Assembly: GCA_945834475.1 (NCBI GenBank)
Contig: CAMAHK010000018.1
Span: 1-32,593 of the forward strand
Direction of reading: 5' to 3'
Source of the DNA: an uncultured Verrucomicrobiota bacterium
Lineage (GTDB): Bacteria > Verrucomicrobiota > Kiritimatiellia > RFP12 > UBA1067
DNA length: 32,593 nt
The position numbers and the translations under genes are program-made. The notes beneath the pieces were generated by a model. It saw nothing but the letters and a program-made list of their open reading frames with translations, was not told where the DNA came from and did not search any database. This document shows, in pieces, positions 15,264 to 22,107 of this stretch (positions within the stretch are counted from its first letter, which is position 1; each line of letters starts with the position of its first letter).

Positions 15264-16028
15264 ATGAGTGAAGAGAGAGCAGTTCAAACGATGTCATGTT
15301 TTCTGCGCGAATCGCAGGAGCTGACATATGTGCTTGATGGCGATTCCTTGAAGGATGTCGTAACACTGATGGTGATGAAGGGATATTCGCAGATTCCCGT
15401 TCTTCACAACAAGATCGCTGTTCCACGGGAAATGTCAATTGTCGGCGTAATCACATGGGAGTCGATCGGAAAGTGCATGACCTCCGGCAGTTTCTCTCTT
15501 GGTACTCTTAAGGTTGCGGACTGTATGCTTCCGCGCGAACGGATCCGGTTCTGCCGGGAAACGGATGCAGTTAAGGACGTGGCCGAGAAAATGGCCGATA
15601 CTGAATTTGCAATCGTTCTTGACGAGACGCGGGCGGTACGGCGAATGGTGACATATTTCGATCTTGCGTCGCTGTATCTGGAAATGGTCAAGCCTTTCTC
15701 AATCATCGAGTCGATCGAAATGTCGATCCGGCGAATGCTGGAGGTGCTTTCGGTCGATGAGCTGAAGGCTGCGGGGAGAACGGACGAGCGTAAAGAGCGA
15801 ATCCAATCGGTCTCAGACCTTGAGTTCTCCGAATATCGAGCGCTCCTTTCGGCGTATTGGGATCGCCTCAATACGAATCTCTCTAAGAAGGTCGTACTCG
15901 ATGCGCTTGAGGATGTTAATATGATCCGCAATGCGGTGATGCATTTCCGTCCCGAGGGCGTGAGTCCGTCAGATGCGAAACTACTACAGGAAGTGAAGAG
16001 TCTTCTCTCGATGAGTGTGAAAGGCTGA
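15264..16028 (+). CDS. CBS-domain pair fused to a HEPN-like C-terminal domain
   Basis: A 254-residue protein 33 bp after hsdR, with agagga before the ATG. Residues about 15-135 form a CBS pair (LKDVVTLMVMKGYSQIPVLH, MSIVGVITWESIG, CRETDAVKDVAEKM, EFAIVLDETRAVRRMVTYFDL), a module that binds adenine nucleotides or related ligands. The C-terminal 110 residues are helical and carry IRNAVMHF, where R222-N-A-V-M-H227 fits the RX4H motif of HEPN ribonucleases, as in Swt1-type domains. A ligand-gated RNase is the simplest reading. Its position after a complete restriction operon invites comparison with anticodon nucleases that guard type I enzymes. The RNase function is inference. Confidence 0.7.
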   Translation: MSEERAVQTMSCFLRESQELTYVLDGDSLKDVVTLMVMKGYSQIPVLHNKIAVPREMSIVGVITWESIGKCMTSGSFSLGTLKVADCMLPRERIRFCRETDAVKDVAEKMADTEFAIVLDETRAVRRMVTYFDLASLYLEMVKPFSIIESIEMSIRRMLEVLSVDELKAAGRTDERKERIQSVSDLEFSEYRALLSAYWDRLNTNLSKKVVLDALEDVNMIRNAVMHFRPEGVSPSDAKLLQEVKSLLSMSVKG

Positions 16029-16061
16029 TTATGGTGATGAATAGATGAATAAGGGATAAAA

Positions 16062-16136
16062 ATGCAGATGCTTTCGCGCCAACAATACATGATCGAGGTT
16101 CTGATTGGCGGAGGAACGAATGATAGACAGCTTTGA
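16062..16136 (+). CDS. Possible 24-residue ORF
   Basis: MQMLSRQQYMIEVLIGGGTN and four more residues, with aaggga 6 nt before the ATG, overlapping the next gene by 17 bp. The SD of the next gene lies inside it, so it might couple translation. No homology recognised. Confidence 0.25.
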   Translation: MQMLSRQQYMIEVLIGGGTNDRQL

Positions 16137-16368
16137 CGAACAAGTCCTGCAGCATGTGCGGGCGCTGAAGGCGATCCGCGAGAAGTTCCTCGCTGCGCCG
16201 AATCGTAAGGCGGCGTTGGTGGGGCTCCCGAAGCTCGAACCCGAGGACTACGCGGCGATCGTCGAGTCGTGGCCGAAGGACTACGACCGCATTCTCGCAA
16301 GATCCGAACGCACCGAAGCCGAAGTCGAGCCGCGAGCGCCGGGCGATGAAGAAGGGGAAGTAATATGA
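16120..16368 (+). CDS. Small charged protein of unknown function (82 aa)
   Basis: Starts MIDSFDEQVLQHVRALKAIR at ATG 16120 with ggcggagga 5 nt upstream; the track start 16105 lacks an SD. Mainly helical, with a C-terminal acidic tail (EPRAPGDEEGE). Its stop overlaps the YecH start (ATGA). No family recognised. Confidence 0.55.
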   Translation: MIDSFDEQVLQHVRALKAIREKFLAAPNRKAALVGLPKLEPEDYAAIVESWPKDYDRILARSERTEAEVEPRAPGDEEGEVI

Positions 16369-16598
16369 TACACGGACATGAAGTGCTGCGGATGATGGAG
16401 GGGAATAGCTACGCCTCCGCAGAGGAGTTGATCGCGGCCATCGTCGCGAAGTTTGGATCGGACGCACGATTCCATACATGCTCGGCTTCGGATATGGACG
16501 CGGCATCTCTCGTCGCCTTCTTCGAGGCGAAGGGCAAGTTCAAGCCGGCAGAGGGCGGTTTCACGATGGATCGCGGCAAGGTCTGCAAGGATTATTGA
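16365..16598 (+). CDS. YecH-family metal-binding protein
   Basis: A 77-residue protein matching the YecH (DUF2492) family along its whole length: HGHEVLRMMEGNSYASAEEL, then KFGSDARFHTCSASDMDAA, KGKFKPAEGGF and DRGKVC. The conserved His and Cys residues (HGHEVL, HTCSA, KVC) are presumed to bind metal. Its cellular role is not established. Coupled to the gene before it by a 4-bp overlap. Confidence 0.85.
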   Translation: MIHGHEVLRMMEGNSYASAEELIAAIVAKFGSDARFHTCSASDMDAASLVAFFEAKGKFKPAEGGFTMDRGKVCKDY

Positions 16599-16611
16599 AA
16601 GGGTGCGAAAA

Positions 16612-16843
16612 TGGCGGACGAGTTGAAGACATTGCCTATGGACGAAGGACTTGCTGCCGCGAGGCAGACGACTTCGACACGGATCGCGGCAAGATCTGTC
16701 CGATGGCGATGCACGTTGCTTTTGTCTATGCGGACATCCTCCGCTATGGCGGAACGATGCCGCGCATGAAGGACGGGGCGATCACATTCTGCTGCCCTGA
16801 CGCGGACGTGATCAACATCTTCGAGATTCGCAAGGAGTCATGA
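16612..16843 (+). pseudogene. Frameshifted small ORF with a YecH-like DRGKIC segment
   Basis: From ATG 16612 one frame gives MADELKTLPMDEGLAA. The frame one base later gives DFDTDRGKICPMAMHVAFVY and continues to FEIRKES, ending at 16843 with an ATGA overlap to the next gene. DRGKIC repeats the YecH C-terminal motif, and the DNA there (ggatcgcggcaagatctg) matches 16568-16585 at 17 of 18 bases. A shift between 16640 and 16670 would join the two parts. Alternatively only ATG 16703 (46 residues) is used. Not recognised beyond the YecH-like motif. Confidence 0.4.
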
Positions 16844-17190
16844 CCAAGGATGACGCATTCGCGAAGCTTGCGAGAAGCAAGTTCCGGAGCCGCTTCAAGC
16901 TCGCGGCGGATGACCTCGCCTACATCGATCGCGTCGGACTTGAGACGATCCGTCGCCATGCCGAGGACTTCGTGCGGGAGAAGCTCGGCCCCGCCGAGCC
17001 CAGGAACGACGGCAAGCAGATACCGATGCGAGGACATCCGATCTTCAAGGCCATGCACGGCTCGGCGATGTGCTGCCGAGGCTGCATGGAGAAGTGGTGG
17101 CATGTGAAGCGCGGCATTCCGCTTACGGACGAACAGAGGGCGAAAGCCGTCGATTTCCTGATGGCGTGGGTTGAGCGACGGATGGTATAA
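16840..17190 (+). CDS. DUF4186 family protein
   Basis: A 116-residue protein matching DUF4186 over its full length: KFRSRFKLAADDLAYIDRVG, ETIRRHAEDFVREKL, NDGKQIPMRGHPIFKAMHG, CCRGCMEKWW and a final FLMAWVERRM. The conserved His and Cys residues suggest metal binding. Function unknown. Coupled to the preceding ORF by ATGA. Confidence 0.85.
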   Translation: MTKDDAFAKLARSKFRSRFKLAADDLAYIDRVGLETIRRHAEDFVREKLGPAEPRNDGKQIPMRGHPIFKAMHGSAMCCRGCMEKWWHVKRGIPLTDEQRAKAVDFLMAWVERRMV

Positions 17191-17203
17191 CCCGAGTTTC
17201 CTA

Positions 17204-17269
17204 GATGAACGTCCGCGACAGCGAGGCCGTGGGGGCCTTGCTGGACGCGGCGGGCCACGAGGGGTCATA
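17204..17269 (+). pseudogene. miaB N-terminal fragment
   Basis: MNVRDSEAVGALLDAAGHEGS and a stop. This is the segment just after 'GCQ' in MiaB, the tRNA methylthiotransferase (typically GCQMNxxDSExVxxLLxxxGxE). Only 21 residues survive, next to an insertion sequence fragment, so it looks like debris from a rearrangement. Confidence 0.45.
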
Positions 17270-17480
17270 AGGGTCCGTCCCGTCTGCCGTGGTCCATGAG
17301 CCAGAGGCTGTCGAGCTCGCTGATCGCGTTGAGCCAGGCGTTCTGCCTGTCCTCGTCTATCTCGCCGAGATCGAGAAGCTGCCGCTGGACGACGCGACGC
17401 CCCGTACGCGAGTTCTCCGCGACGCTCCAGTAGTCATGAACCTTGCCGTCCTTGAATCGTGATGTCTTGCGTAAAAACAT
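17265..17480 (-). pseudogene. IS1634-like transposase N-terminal fragment
   Basis: The minus-strand ORF starts MFLRKTSRFKDGKVHDYWSV, followed by RTGRRVVQRQLLDLGEID. This is the characteristic beginning of IS1634-family (IS4-type) transposases, which normally exceed 450 residues. Only 71 residues remain and the DDE catalytic domain is missing. A GATAAT box ends 6 nt before its ATG on the minus strand. Confidence 0.65.
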
Positions 17481-17487
17481 GAGGGTA

Positions 17488-17577
17488 TTATCTCATAATG
17501 TCGCGGACGATGGGGGTGTGGTCTGGAGCAAGGTCGGCTAATTCGTCGATCAGAGCGTAGTCGTCGGGCTGTCCAAC
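17488..17577 (-). pseudogene. Unidentified C-terminal peptide fragment
   Basis: Upstream of the transposase fragment, the minus strand reads VGQPDDYALIDELADLAPDH and ends IVRDIMR with TAA at 17490-17488. There is no start codon. It may be the end of a lost gene; weakly supported. Confidence 0.2.
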
Positions 17578-17612
17578 TCCTTATGGCGTAGCGCGACTCG
17601 AAAGATTGAATA

Positions 17613-17688
17613 GTGCTATAATATTCCATATGAATGTTATATCCCATCATCCGGGAATATGATAAAATAACACTGATTTGAAGGAAGG
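17613..17688 (+). promoter_or_regulatory. Promoter and leader of the hexuronate operon
   Basis: The TATAAT at 17617-17622 sits in TATAATATTC, as in the two promoters near 5.7 and 6.4 kb. Downstream, TCCC-atcatcc-GGGA with AT-rich flanks (about 17641-17662) is a possible operator. The SD aaggaagg (17681-17688) lies 11 nt before the kdgK ATG. No regulator gene is nearby. Confidence 0.5.
17630..17662 (+). CDS. Possible 10-residue leader peptide before kdgK
   Basis: MNVISHHPGI and a stop. The ATG lies 7 nt after the TATAAT box, the same spacing as leaderless genes in this window. It could be a leader peptide or a chance ORF. Confidence 0.25.
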   Translation: MNVISHHPGI

Positions 17689-17699
17689 TTATTTGTACT

Positions 17700-18803
17700 A
17701 TGTCTGAATCTCTTAATGTGAAGCCTGCGGGTTCCTGTCTGTGGGATGCCGCGTCCCTTGGTGAAATCATGCTTCGTCTCGATCCCGGCGACGGGCGCAT
17801 CCATACGACGCGCACCTTCGACGTCTGGGAAGGCGGCGGCGAATACAATGTCGTCAGAGGTCTCCGTCGCTGCTTCGGTCTCAAGACGACGGCCGTGACG
17901 GCGTTCGCCGACAATCCGGTCGGGCGTCTCGTCGAGGACTTCATGCTCCAGGGCGGCGTCGACGTCAGCCACGTGAAGTGGGCGAAGTTCGACGGCATCG
18001 GCCGCGAGGTCCGCAACGGACTCAACTTCGTCGAGCGCGGCTACGGCTGCCGCGGTGCGCGTTCGTGCGCCGACCGCGGGCTCACGGCCGTCTCGCAGCT
18101 TAAGCCCGGCGACATTGACTGGGATCAGCTCTTCGGCAAGGAGGGCGTCCGCTGGTTCCACACGGGCGGCATCTTCGCCGCGCTTTCCGAGACGACGGCC
18201 GAAGTCGCGATCGAGGCCCTCAAGGCCGCGAAAAAGTACGGCACGGTGACCTCGTACGACCTCAACTACCGCGCGTCGCTCTGGAAGTCCATCGGCGGCC
18301 AGGCGAAGGCGCAGGAGGTCAACAAGGAGATCGCGAAGTACGTCGACGTGATGATCGGCAACGAGGAAGACTTCACGGCGGCGCTCGGCATCGAGGTCGA
18401 GGGCGTGGACGCGAATCTGACGGCGCTCCCGATCGAGGGCTTCAAGAAGATGATCGAGAAGGCCGTGTCGATCTACCCGAACTTCAAGGCCGTCGCGACG
18501 ACGCTCCGCAGTGTGAAGTCCGCGACGATCAACGACTGGTCGGCGATCTGCTGGTACAAGGGCGAATTGCATGAGTCCATCCAGCGTCCCGGCCTCGAGA
18601 TCTACGACCGCGTCGGCGGCGGCGACTCGTTCGCGTCGGGGCTCATCTACGGCTTCATGACGTTCGACGACGCCGAGAAGGCCGTCAATTACGGCGCGGC
18701 GCACGGTGCGCTCGCGATGACGACCCCGGGCGACACGTCGATGGCCACGAAGGCCGATGTCGAGAAGCTGGTCGGCGGCGGAAGCGCACGAGTTGACCGT
18801 TGA
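17700..18803 (+). CDS. kdgK: 2-keto-3-deoxygluconate kinase (PfkB family)
   Basis: Phosphorylates 2-keto-3-deoxygluconate to KDPG, joining both hexuronate branches to the aldolase. The 367-residue PfkB protein shows the N-terminal substrate region SLGEIMLRLDPGDGR and GGGEYNV, and the ATP/anion-hole motif GGGDSFASG with catalytic Asp at about residue 309. The gene follows a well-placed SD. The last residues (GGGSARVDR) are encoded by one arm of a 12-bp hairpin whose loop contains the stop codon, so the C-terminus may have been altered by insertion of that repeat. Sugar specificity comes from operon context as much as from sequence. Confidence 0.88.
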   Translation: MSESLNVKPAGSCLWDAASLGEIMLRLDPGDGRIHTTRTFDVWEGGGEYNVVRGLRRCFGLKTTAVTAFADNPVGRLVEDFMLQGGVDVSHVKWAKFDGIGREVRNGLNFVERGYGCRGARSCADRGLTAVSQLKPGDIDWDQLFGKEGVRWFHTGGIFAALSETTAEVAIEALKAAKKYGTVTSYDLNYRASLWKSIGGQAKAQEVNKEIAKYVDVMIGNEEDFTAALGIEVEGVDANLTALPIEGFKKMIEKAVSIYPNFKAVATTLRSVKSATINDWSAICWYKGELHESIQRPGLEIYDRVGGGDSFASGLIYGFMTFDDAEKAVNYGAAHGALAMTTPGDTSMATKADVEKLVGGGSARVDR

Positions 18804-18818
18804 GGTGGTCAACTCGTG
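18787..18818 (+). repeat. 12-bp inverted repeat on the kdgK stop codon
   Basis: CACGAGTTGACC (18787-18798) and GGTCAACTCGTG (18807-18818) pair perfectly around an 8-nt loop that contains the TGA (18801-18803). No U-tract follows. It may stabilise or partly terminate the kdgK message within the operon. Confidence 0.85.
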
Positions 18819-18849
18819 AGCGATAAGAGATAAGCGATAAGTGATAAGT
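18819..18849 (-). repeat. GATAAG-type short tandem repeat before eda
   Basis: Four near-copies of (A/G)(C/T/A)GATAAG in a row, directly before the eda SD. This is the reverse orientation of the CACTTATC runs before uxuA and uxaC. Confidence 0.8.
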
Positions 18850-18863
18850 GAAGGAGTTTTGAG

Positions 18864-19505
18864 ATGGATATGATCAAGACCATGGCGGCGGCTCGGATTA
18901 TTCCGGTCATTGTCATTGAGGATCTCGCGAAGGCGGTGCCGCTGGCGCAGGCGCTCGTGAAGGGCGGCTTGCCGGTTCTGGAAGTCACCTTCCGCACGGC
19001 GTGTGCGGCGGAGGCGATCGCGAAGATCAAGCAGGAGGTTCCGGGCGCGGTGCTGATCGCGGGTACGGTCCTCAAGCTCGAGCAGCTCAAGGCCGCGAAA
19101 GCGGCGGGTGCCGAGGCGTGTGTCGCGCCGGGGTTCGATCCGGCAATCGTCAGCGCGGCGAACGAGATGGGCATGCCGTTCTGTCCGGGCGTGGCGACGG
19201 CGTCGGAACTCAGCCAGGCGCTCGCGCTCGGCTGCAGTTTCGTCAAGTTCTTCCCGGCCGAATCGGCGGGCGGTGTCAAGTACATCAAGGATCTTCTCGG
19301 CGCGTTCCGCTGGACGGGTGTCACGTTCATGCCCACGGGCGGCGTGAAGCTCTCGAATGTCGCGGACTACCTCTCGGTTCCCGAGATCATCTGCTGCGGC
19401 GGCACGTGGATCGCCCCGAAGGACGCGATCAAGTCGGGCGACTGGGCGACGATCGAGAAGCTGGCGTCCGAAGCGGCCGCCCTTGCCAAGGAGATCAAGA
19501 AATGA
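18864..19505 (+). CDS. eda: KDPG (2-keto-3-deoxy-6-phosphogluconate) aldolase
   Basis: Cleaves KDPG to pyruvate and glyceraldehyde-3-phosphate. The 213-residue length is typical. Visible active-site elements are the catalytic Glu in LEVTFRT (about residue 40), the Schiff-base Lys in SFVKFFPAE (about residue 128), and the phosphate-binding loops APGFDP and MPTGGV. The start has aaggag 8 nt upstream. The stop overlaps the transporter start (ATGA). Confidence 0.93.
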   Translation: MDMIKTMAAARIIPVIVIEDLAKAVPLAQALVKGGLPVLEVTFRTACAAEAIAKIKQEVPGAVLIAGTVLKLEQLKAAKAAGAEACVAPGFDPAIVSAANEMGMPFCPGVATASELSQALALGCSFVKFFPAESAGGVKYIKDLLGAFRWTGVTFMPTGGVKLSNVADYLSVPEIICCGGTWIAPKDAIKSGDWATIEKLASEAAALAKEIKK

Positions 19506-20914
19506 AAATGAGCAACTTCCGCTGGGTCATCTGCGCGCTTCTCTTCTTCGCGACGACGGTCAACTACCTAGATCGTCAGGTGTTGTCGCTGACGTGGAAG
19601 GACTTCATTGCGCCGGAGTTCAACTGGACGGACAACGACTACGGCACGATCACGGCCGTCTTCTCGATCATCTACGCGCTCTGCAATCTCTTTGCGGGCA
19701 AGTTCATCGACTGGATGGGCACGAAGAAGGGTTACCTCTGGGCGATCTTCATCTGGTCTCTCGGCGCGTGCCTGCACGCGGCCTGCGGCGTCGGGACGGG
19801 CTGGCTCAAGGCGGCGGGGTTCGTCTCGATGATGGGCATCACCGTCTCGGTCTGGCTCTTCCTCGCCTGCCGCGCGGTGCTCGCGCTCGGCGAAGCGGGC
19901 AACTTTCCGGCGGCGATCAAGGTGACGGCCGAGTACTTCCCAAAGAAGGACCGCGCGTTCTCGACCTCGATCTTCAACTCGGGCTCGTCCGTCGGTGCGC
20001 TCGCCGCACCGCTCACGATTCCGCTCATCGCGAAGTTCTGCGGCTGGGAGTGGGCGTTCATCATCATCGGTGCCCTCGGCTTCGTGTGGATGGGCTTCTG
20101 GATGTGGCTCTACAAGAAGCCGGCGGAGAATCCGCGCGTCAATGCGGAGGAGCTTGCGTATATTCAGCAGGATGAAGAGGGAACCGACGGGCGCTCTGGC
20201 GCTCCCGCACCCTTGCCCGATGAGGCGGCTGCGCCGCGGATCTCGTACGCCAAGGCGTTTTCGCTGCCGCAGACCTGGGCGCTGGTCTTGGGTCGCTTCT
20301 TGACCGATGGCGTGTGGTGGTTCTTCCTCTTCTGGACGCCGGGATACCTCTCCGACCAGTTTGGCTACAAGAGCTCGGACGGCATGGGCATGGCGCTCAT
20401 CTTCACGCTCTACGTGATCGTCACGTTCGTCTCGATCTACCTCTGCAAGCTGCCGACGATCATGGTCGACAAGAAGGGAATGAATCCGTACGAGGGCCGT
20501 ATGGTCGCGATGTTCGTCTTCGCGTGCTTCCCGCTCCTCGCGCTCGGCGCTCAGCCGCTCGGCGCGTTTTCGGCGTGGTGGCCGGCGATTCTGATCGGTC
20601 TCGCGTGCGCGGGACACCAGGCGTGGTCCGCGAACGTCTACTCGGTCGTGGGCGACATGTTCCCGAAGTCCACGATCGGCACGCTCACCGGCATCGCCCA
20701 GTTCGCGGCCGGCTGCGGCAGCTTCATGGTCAACAAGTCCGCCGGCAAGCTCTTCACCTACGCGGCCGAGCAGGGCGATGCGTTCACCTTCTGCGGCTAC
20801 TCGGGCAAGCCCGCAGGCTACATGATCCTCTTCAGCTACTGCGCCGTCGCCTACATCATCGGCTGGGCGTGCATGAAGGGACTCGTGCCGCACTATAAGA
20901 AAGTCGAACTTTAA
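19502..20914 (+). CDS. exuT: Hexuronate MFS transporter (ExuT-like)
   Basis: A 470-residue major facilitator of the anion:cation symporter branch, expected to import glucuronate and galacturonate with protons. It begins MKMSNFRWVICALLFFATTV with NYLDRQVLS in helix 1, a signature of ExuT-type carriers. The loop GKFIDWMGTKKG follows helix 2, and GEAGNFPAAIKVTAEYFP lies after helix 4. About twelve hydrophobic segments are seen, with a long central cytoplasmic loop. The track start 19001 runs antisense-free through eda in another frame and is rejected in favour of the ATGA-coupled ATG 19502. Confidence 0.9.
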   Translation: MKMSNFRWVICALLFFATTVNYLDRQVLSLTWKDFIAPEFNWTDNDYGTITAVFSIIYALCNLFAGKFIDWMGTKKGYLWAIFIWSLGACLHAACGVGTGWLKAAGFVSMMGITVSVWLFLACRAVLALGEAGNFPAAIKVTAEYFPKKDRAFSTSIFNSGSSVGALAAPLTIPLIAKFCGWEWAFIIIGALGFVWMGFWMWLYKKPAENPRVNAEELAYIQQDEEGTDGRSGAPAPLPDEAAAPRISYAKAFSLPQTWALVLGRFLTDGVWWFFLFWTPGYLSDQFGYKSSDGMGMALIFTLYVIVTFVSIYLCKLPTIMVDKKGMNPYEGRMVAMFVFACFPLLALGAQPLGAFSAWWPAILIGLACAGHQAWSANVYSVVGDMFPKSTIGTLTGIAQFAAGCGSFMVNKSAGKLFTYAAEQGDAFTFCGYSGKPAGYMILFSYCAVAYIIGWACMKGLVPHYKKVEL

Positions 20915-20919
20915 TCCAT

Positions 20920-20937
20920 CACTTATCACTTAACACT
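20920..20937 (+). repeat. CACTTATC repeat immediately before the uxuA start
   Basis: cacttatcacttaacact abuts ATG 20938, and no SD is present. It is related to the runs at 18819-18849 and 23773-23804. Confidence 0.75.
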
Positions 20938-22107
20938 ATGAAACAAGGTTGGAGATGGTATGGCGATGCTGACGCCATTACGCTGAAGGAAATCCGTCAG
21001 GCGGGCGTGACCGATGTGGTTGCGGCCCTTTACGAGCGCAAGCCGGGCGAAGTCTGGCCCGTCGCCGAGATCAAGGCGCGCGCGAAGAAGGTGAAGGATC
21101 ACGGCATGGTCTGGTCCGTCGTCGAGTCCGTGCCGATTCACGAGGACATCAAGAAGCACACGGGCGACTACCTCAAGTATGTCGCTGCCTACAAGCAGAC
21201 CCTGCGCAACCTCGCGAAGTGCGGCATCAAGACGGTGTGCTACAACTTCATGCCGGTCCTGGACTGGACGCGCTCGAACCTCACGTACGCGCTTCCCGAC
21301 GGCTCGACCTGCCTTGAGTACAACGAGTACGAGCTTGCGGGCTTCGACATGTTCTACCTGAAGCGCCCGGGCGCGGAAAAGGAATACGACAAGAAGACGA
21401 AGGACCGCGCGACGAAGCTCTGGAAGAAGCTCTCCGCCAAGGAGAAGAAGCGCGTCGCCGATTCCGTTCTCTGCGGACTTCCCGGCACGGTCGACGACCT
21501 GACGCCCGAGGAGTTCCTTGCGCAGCTCAAGACCTACGAGGGCATTGATGACAAGAAGCTCCGCGAGAACATGTACTGGTTCCTCAACGAGATCTCGCCG
21601 GTCCTCGAGGAGACGGGCGTGAACATGTGCATCCATCCGGATGATCCGCCGCATCCGATCTTTGGGCTGCCGCGCATTCTCTCGAATGCGAAGGACATCG
21701 CCCAGATGTACAAGGAATGTCCCTCGAAGCACGTCGGCCTCACGCTCTGCACGGGCTCGCTCGGCGGCGACCCGAAGAACAACGCGGTCGAGATCATGAA
21801 GAAGTTCGGCAAGCGCGTCTACTTCTGCCACTTCCGCAACCTCGAGTATACCGACGACAAGGTCTTCCACGAGTCGCAGTGCCACCTCGTCGGTAACACC
21901 GACATGCCGAAGCTCTTTGAGGAGTTCCTCAAGGAGGAGAAGCGCCGCGGCGAGAAGATCGTGGTTCGTCCTGACCACGGACGCTTCCTCGAGATCGACA
22001 AGGGCCGCAAGTGCTATTGCGGCTACAGCTATGGCGGACGCCTCATCGGCCTCGCTGAACTGCGCGGTCTTGAAATCGGCCTCAAGTACGCGAAGAAAGG
22101 TCTCTGA
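20938..22107 (+). CDS. uxuA: Mannonate dehydratase
   Basis: Dehydrates D-mannonate to 2-keto-3-deoxygluconate, the last specific step of the glucuronate branch. The 389-residue protein carries metal and substrate motifs of the family: VCYNFMPVLDWTR, INMC-type CIHPDDPPHPIFGLPRI, LCTGSLG, FCHFRN and VRPDHGR. Length is normal. There is no ribosome site; the start follows the CACTTATC repeat directly. The stop overlaps the uxuB start by one base (TGATG). Confidence 0.94.
   Translation: MKQGWRWYGDADAITLKEIRQAGVTDVVAALYERKPGEVWPVAEIKARAKKVKDHGMVWSVVESVPIHEDIKKHTGDYLKYVAAYKQTLRNLAKCGIKTVCYNFMPVLDWTRSNLTYALPDGSTCLEYNEYELAGFDMFYLKRPGAEKEYDKKTKDRATKLWKKLSAKEKKRVADSVLCGLPGTVDDLTPEEFLAQLKTYEGIDDKKLRENMYWFLNEISPVLEETGVNMCIHPDDPPHPIFGLPRILSNAKDIAQMYKECPSKHVGLTLCTGSLGGDPKNNAVEIMKKFGKRVYFCHFRNLEYTDDKVFHESQCHLVGNTDMPKLFEEFLKEEKRRGEKIVVRPDHGRFLEIDKGRKCYCGYSYGGRLIGLAELRGLEIGLKYAKKGL

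Noticed and set aside
19001-19501. N-terminal extension of the transporter ORF in the track
   Set aside because: It runs through eda in another frame; the transporter begins at ATG 19502 with a normal first helix.
19568-20929. 453-aa minus-strand ORF over exuT, and similar long shadows over uxuB, uxaC, uxaA and the antiporter gene
   Set aside because: High-GC codon bias leaves the opposite strand open; products are rich in Arg, His, Glu and Asp without motifs, while the plus strand encodes clear enzymes.
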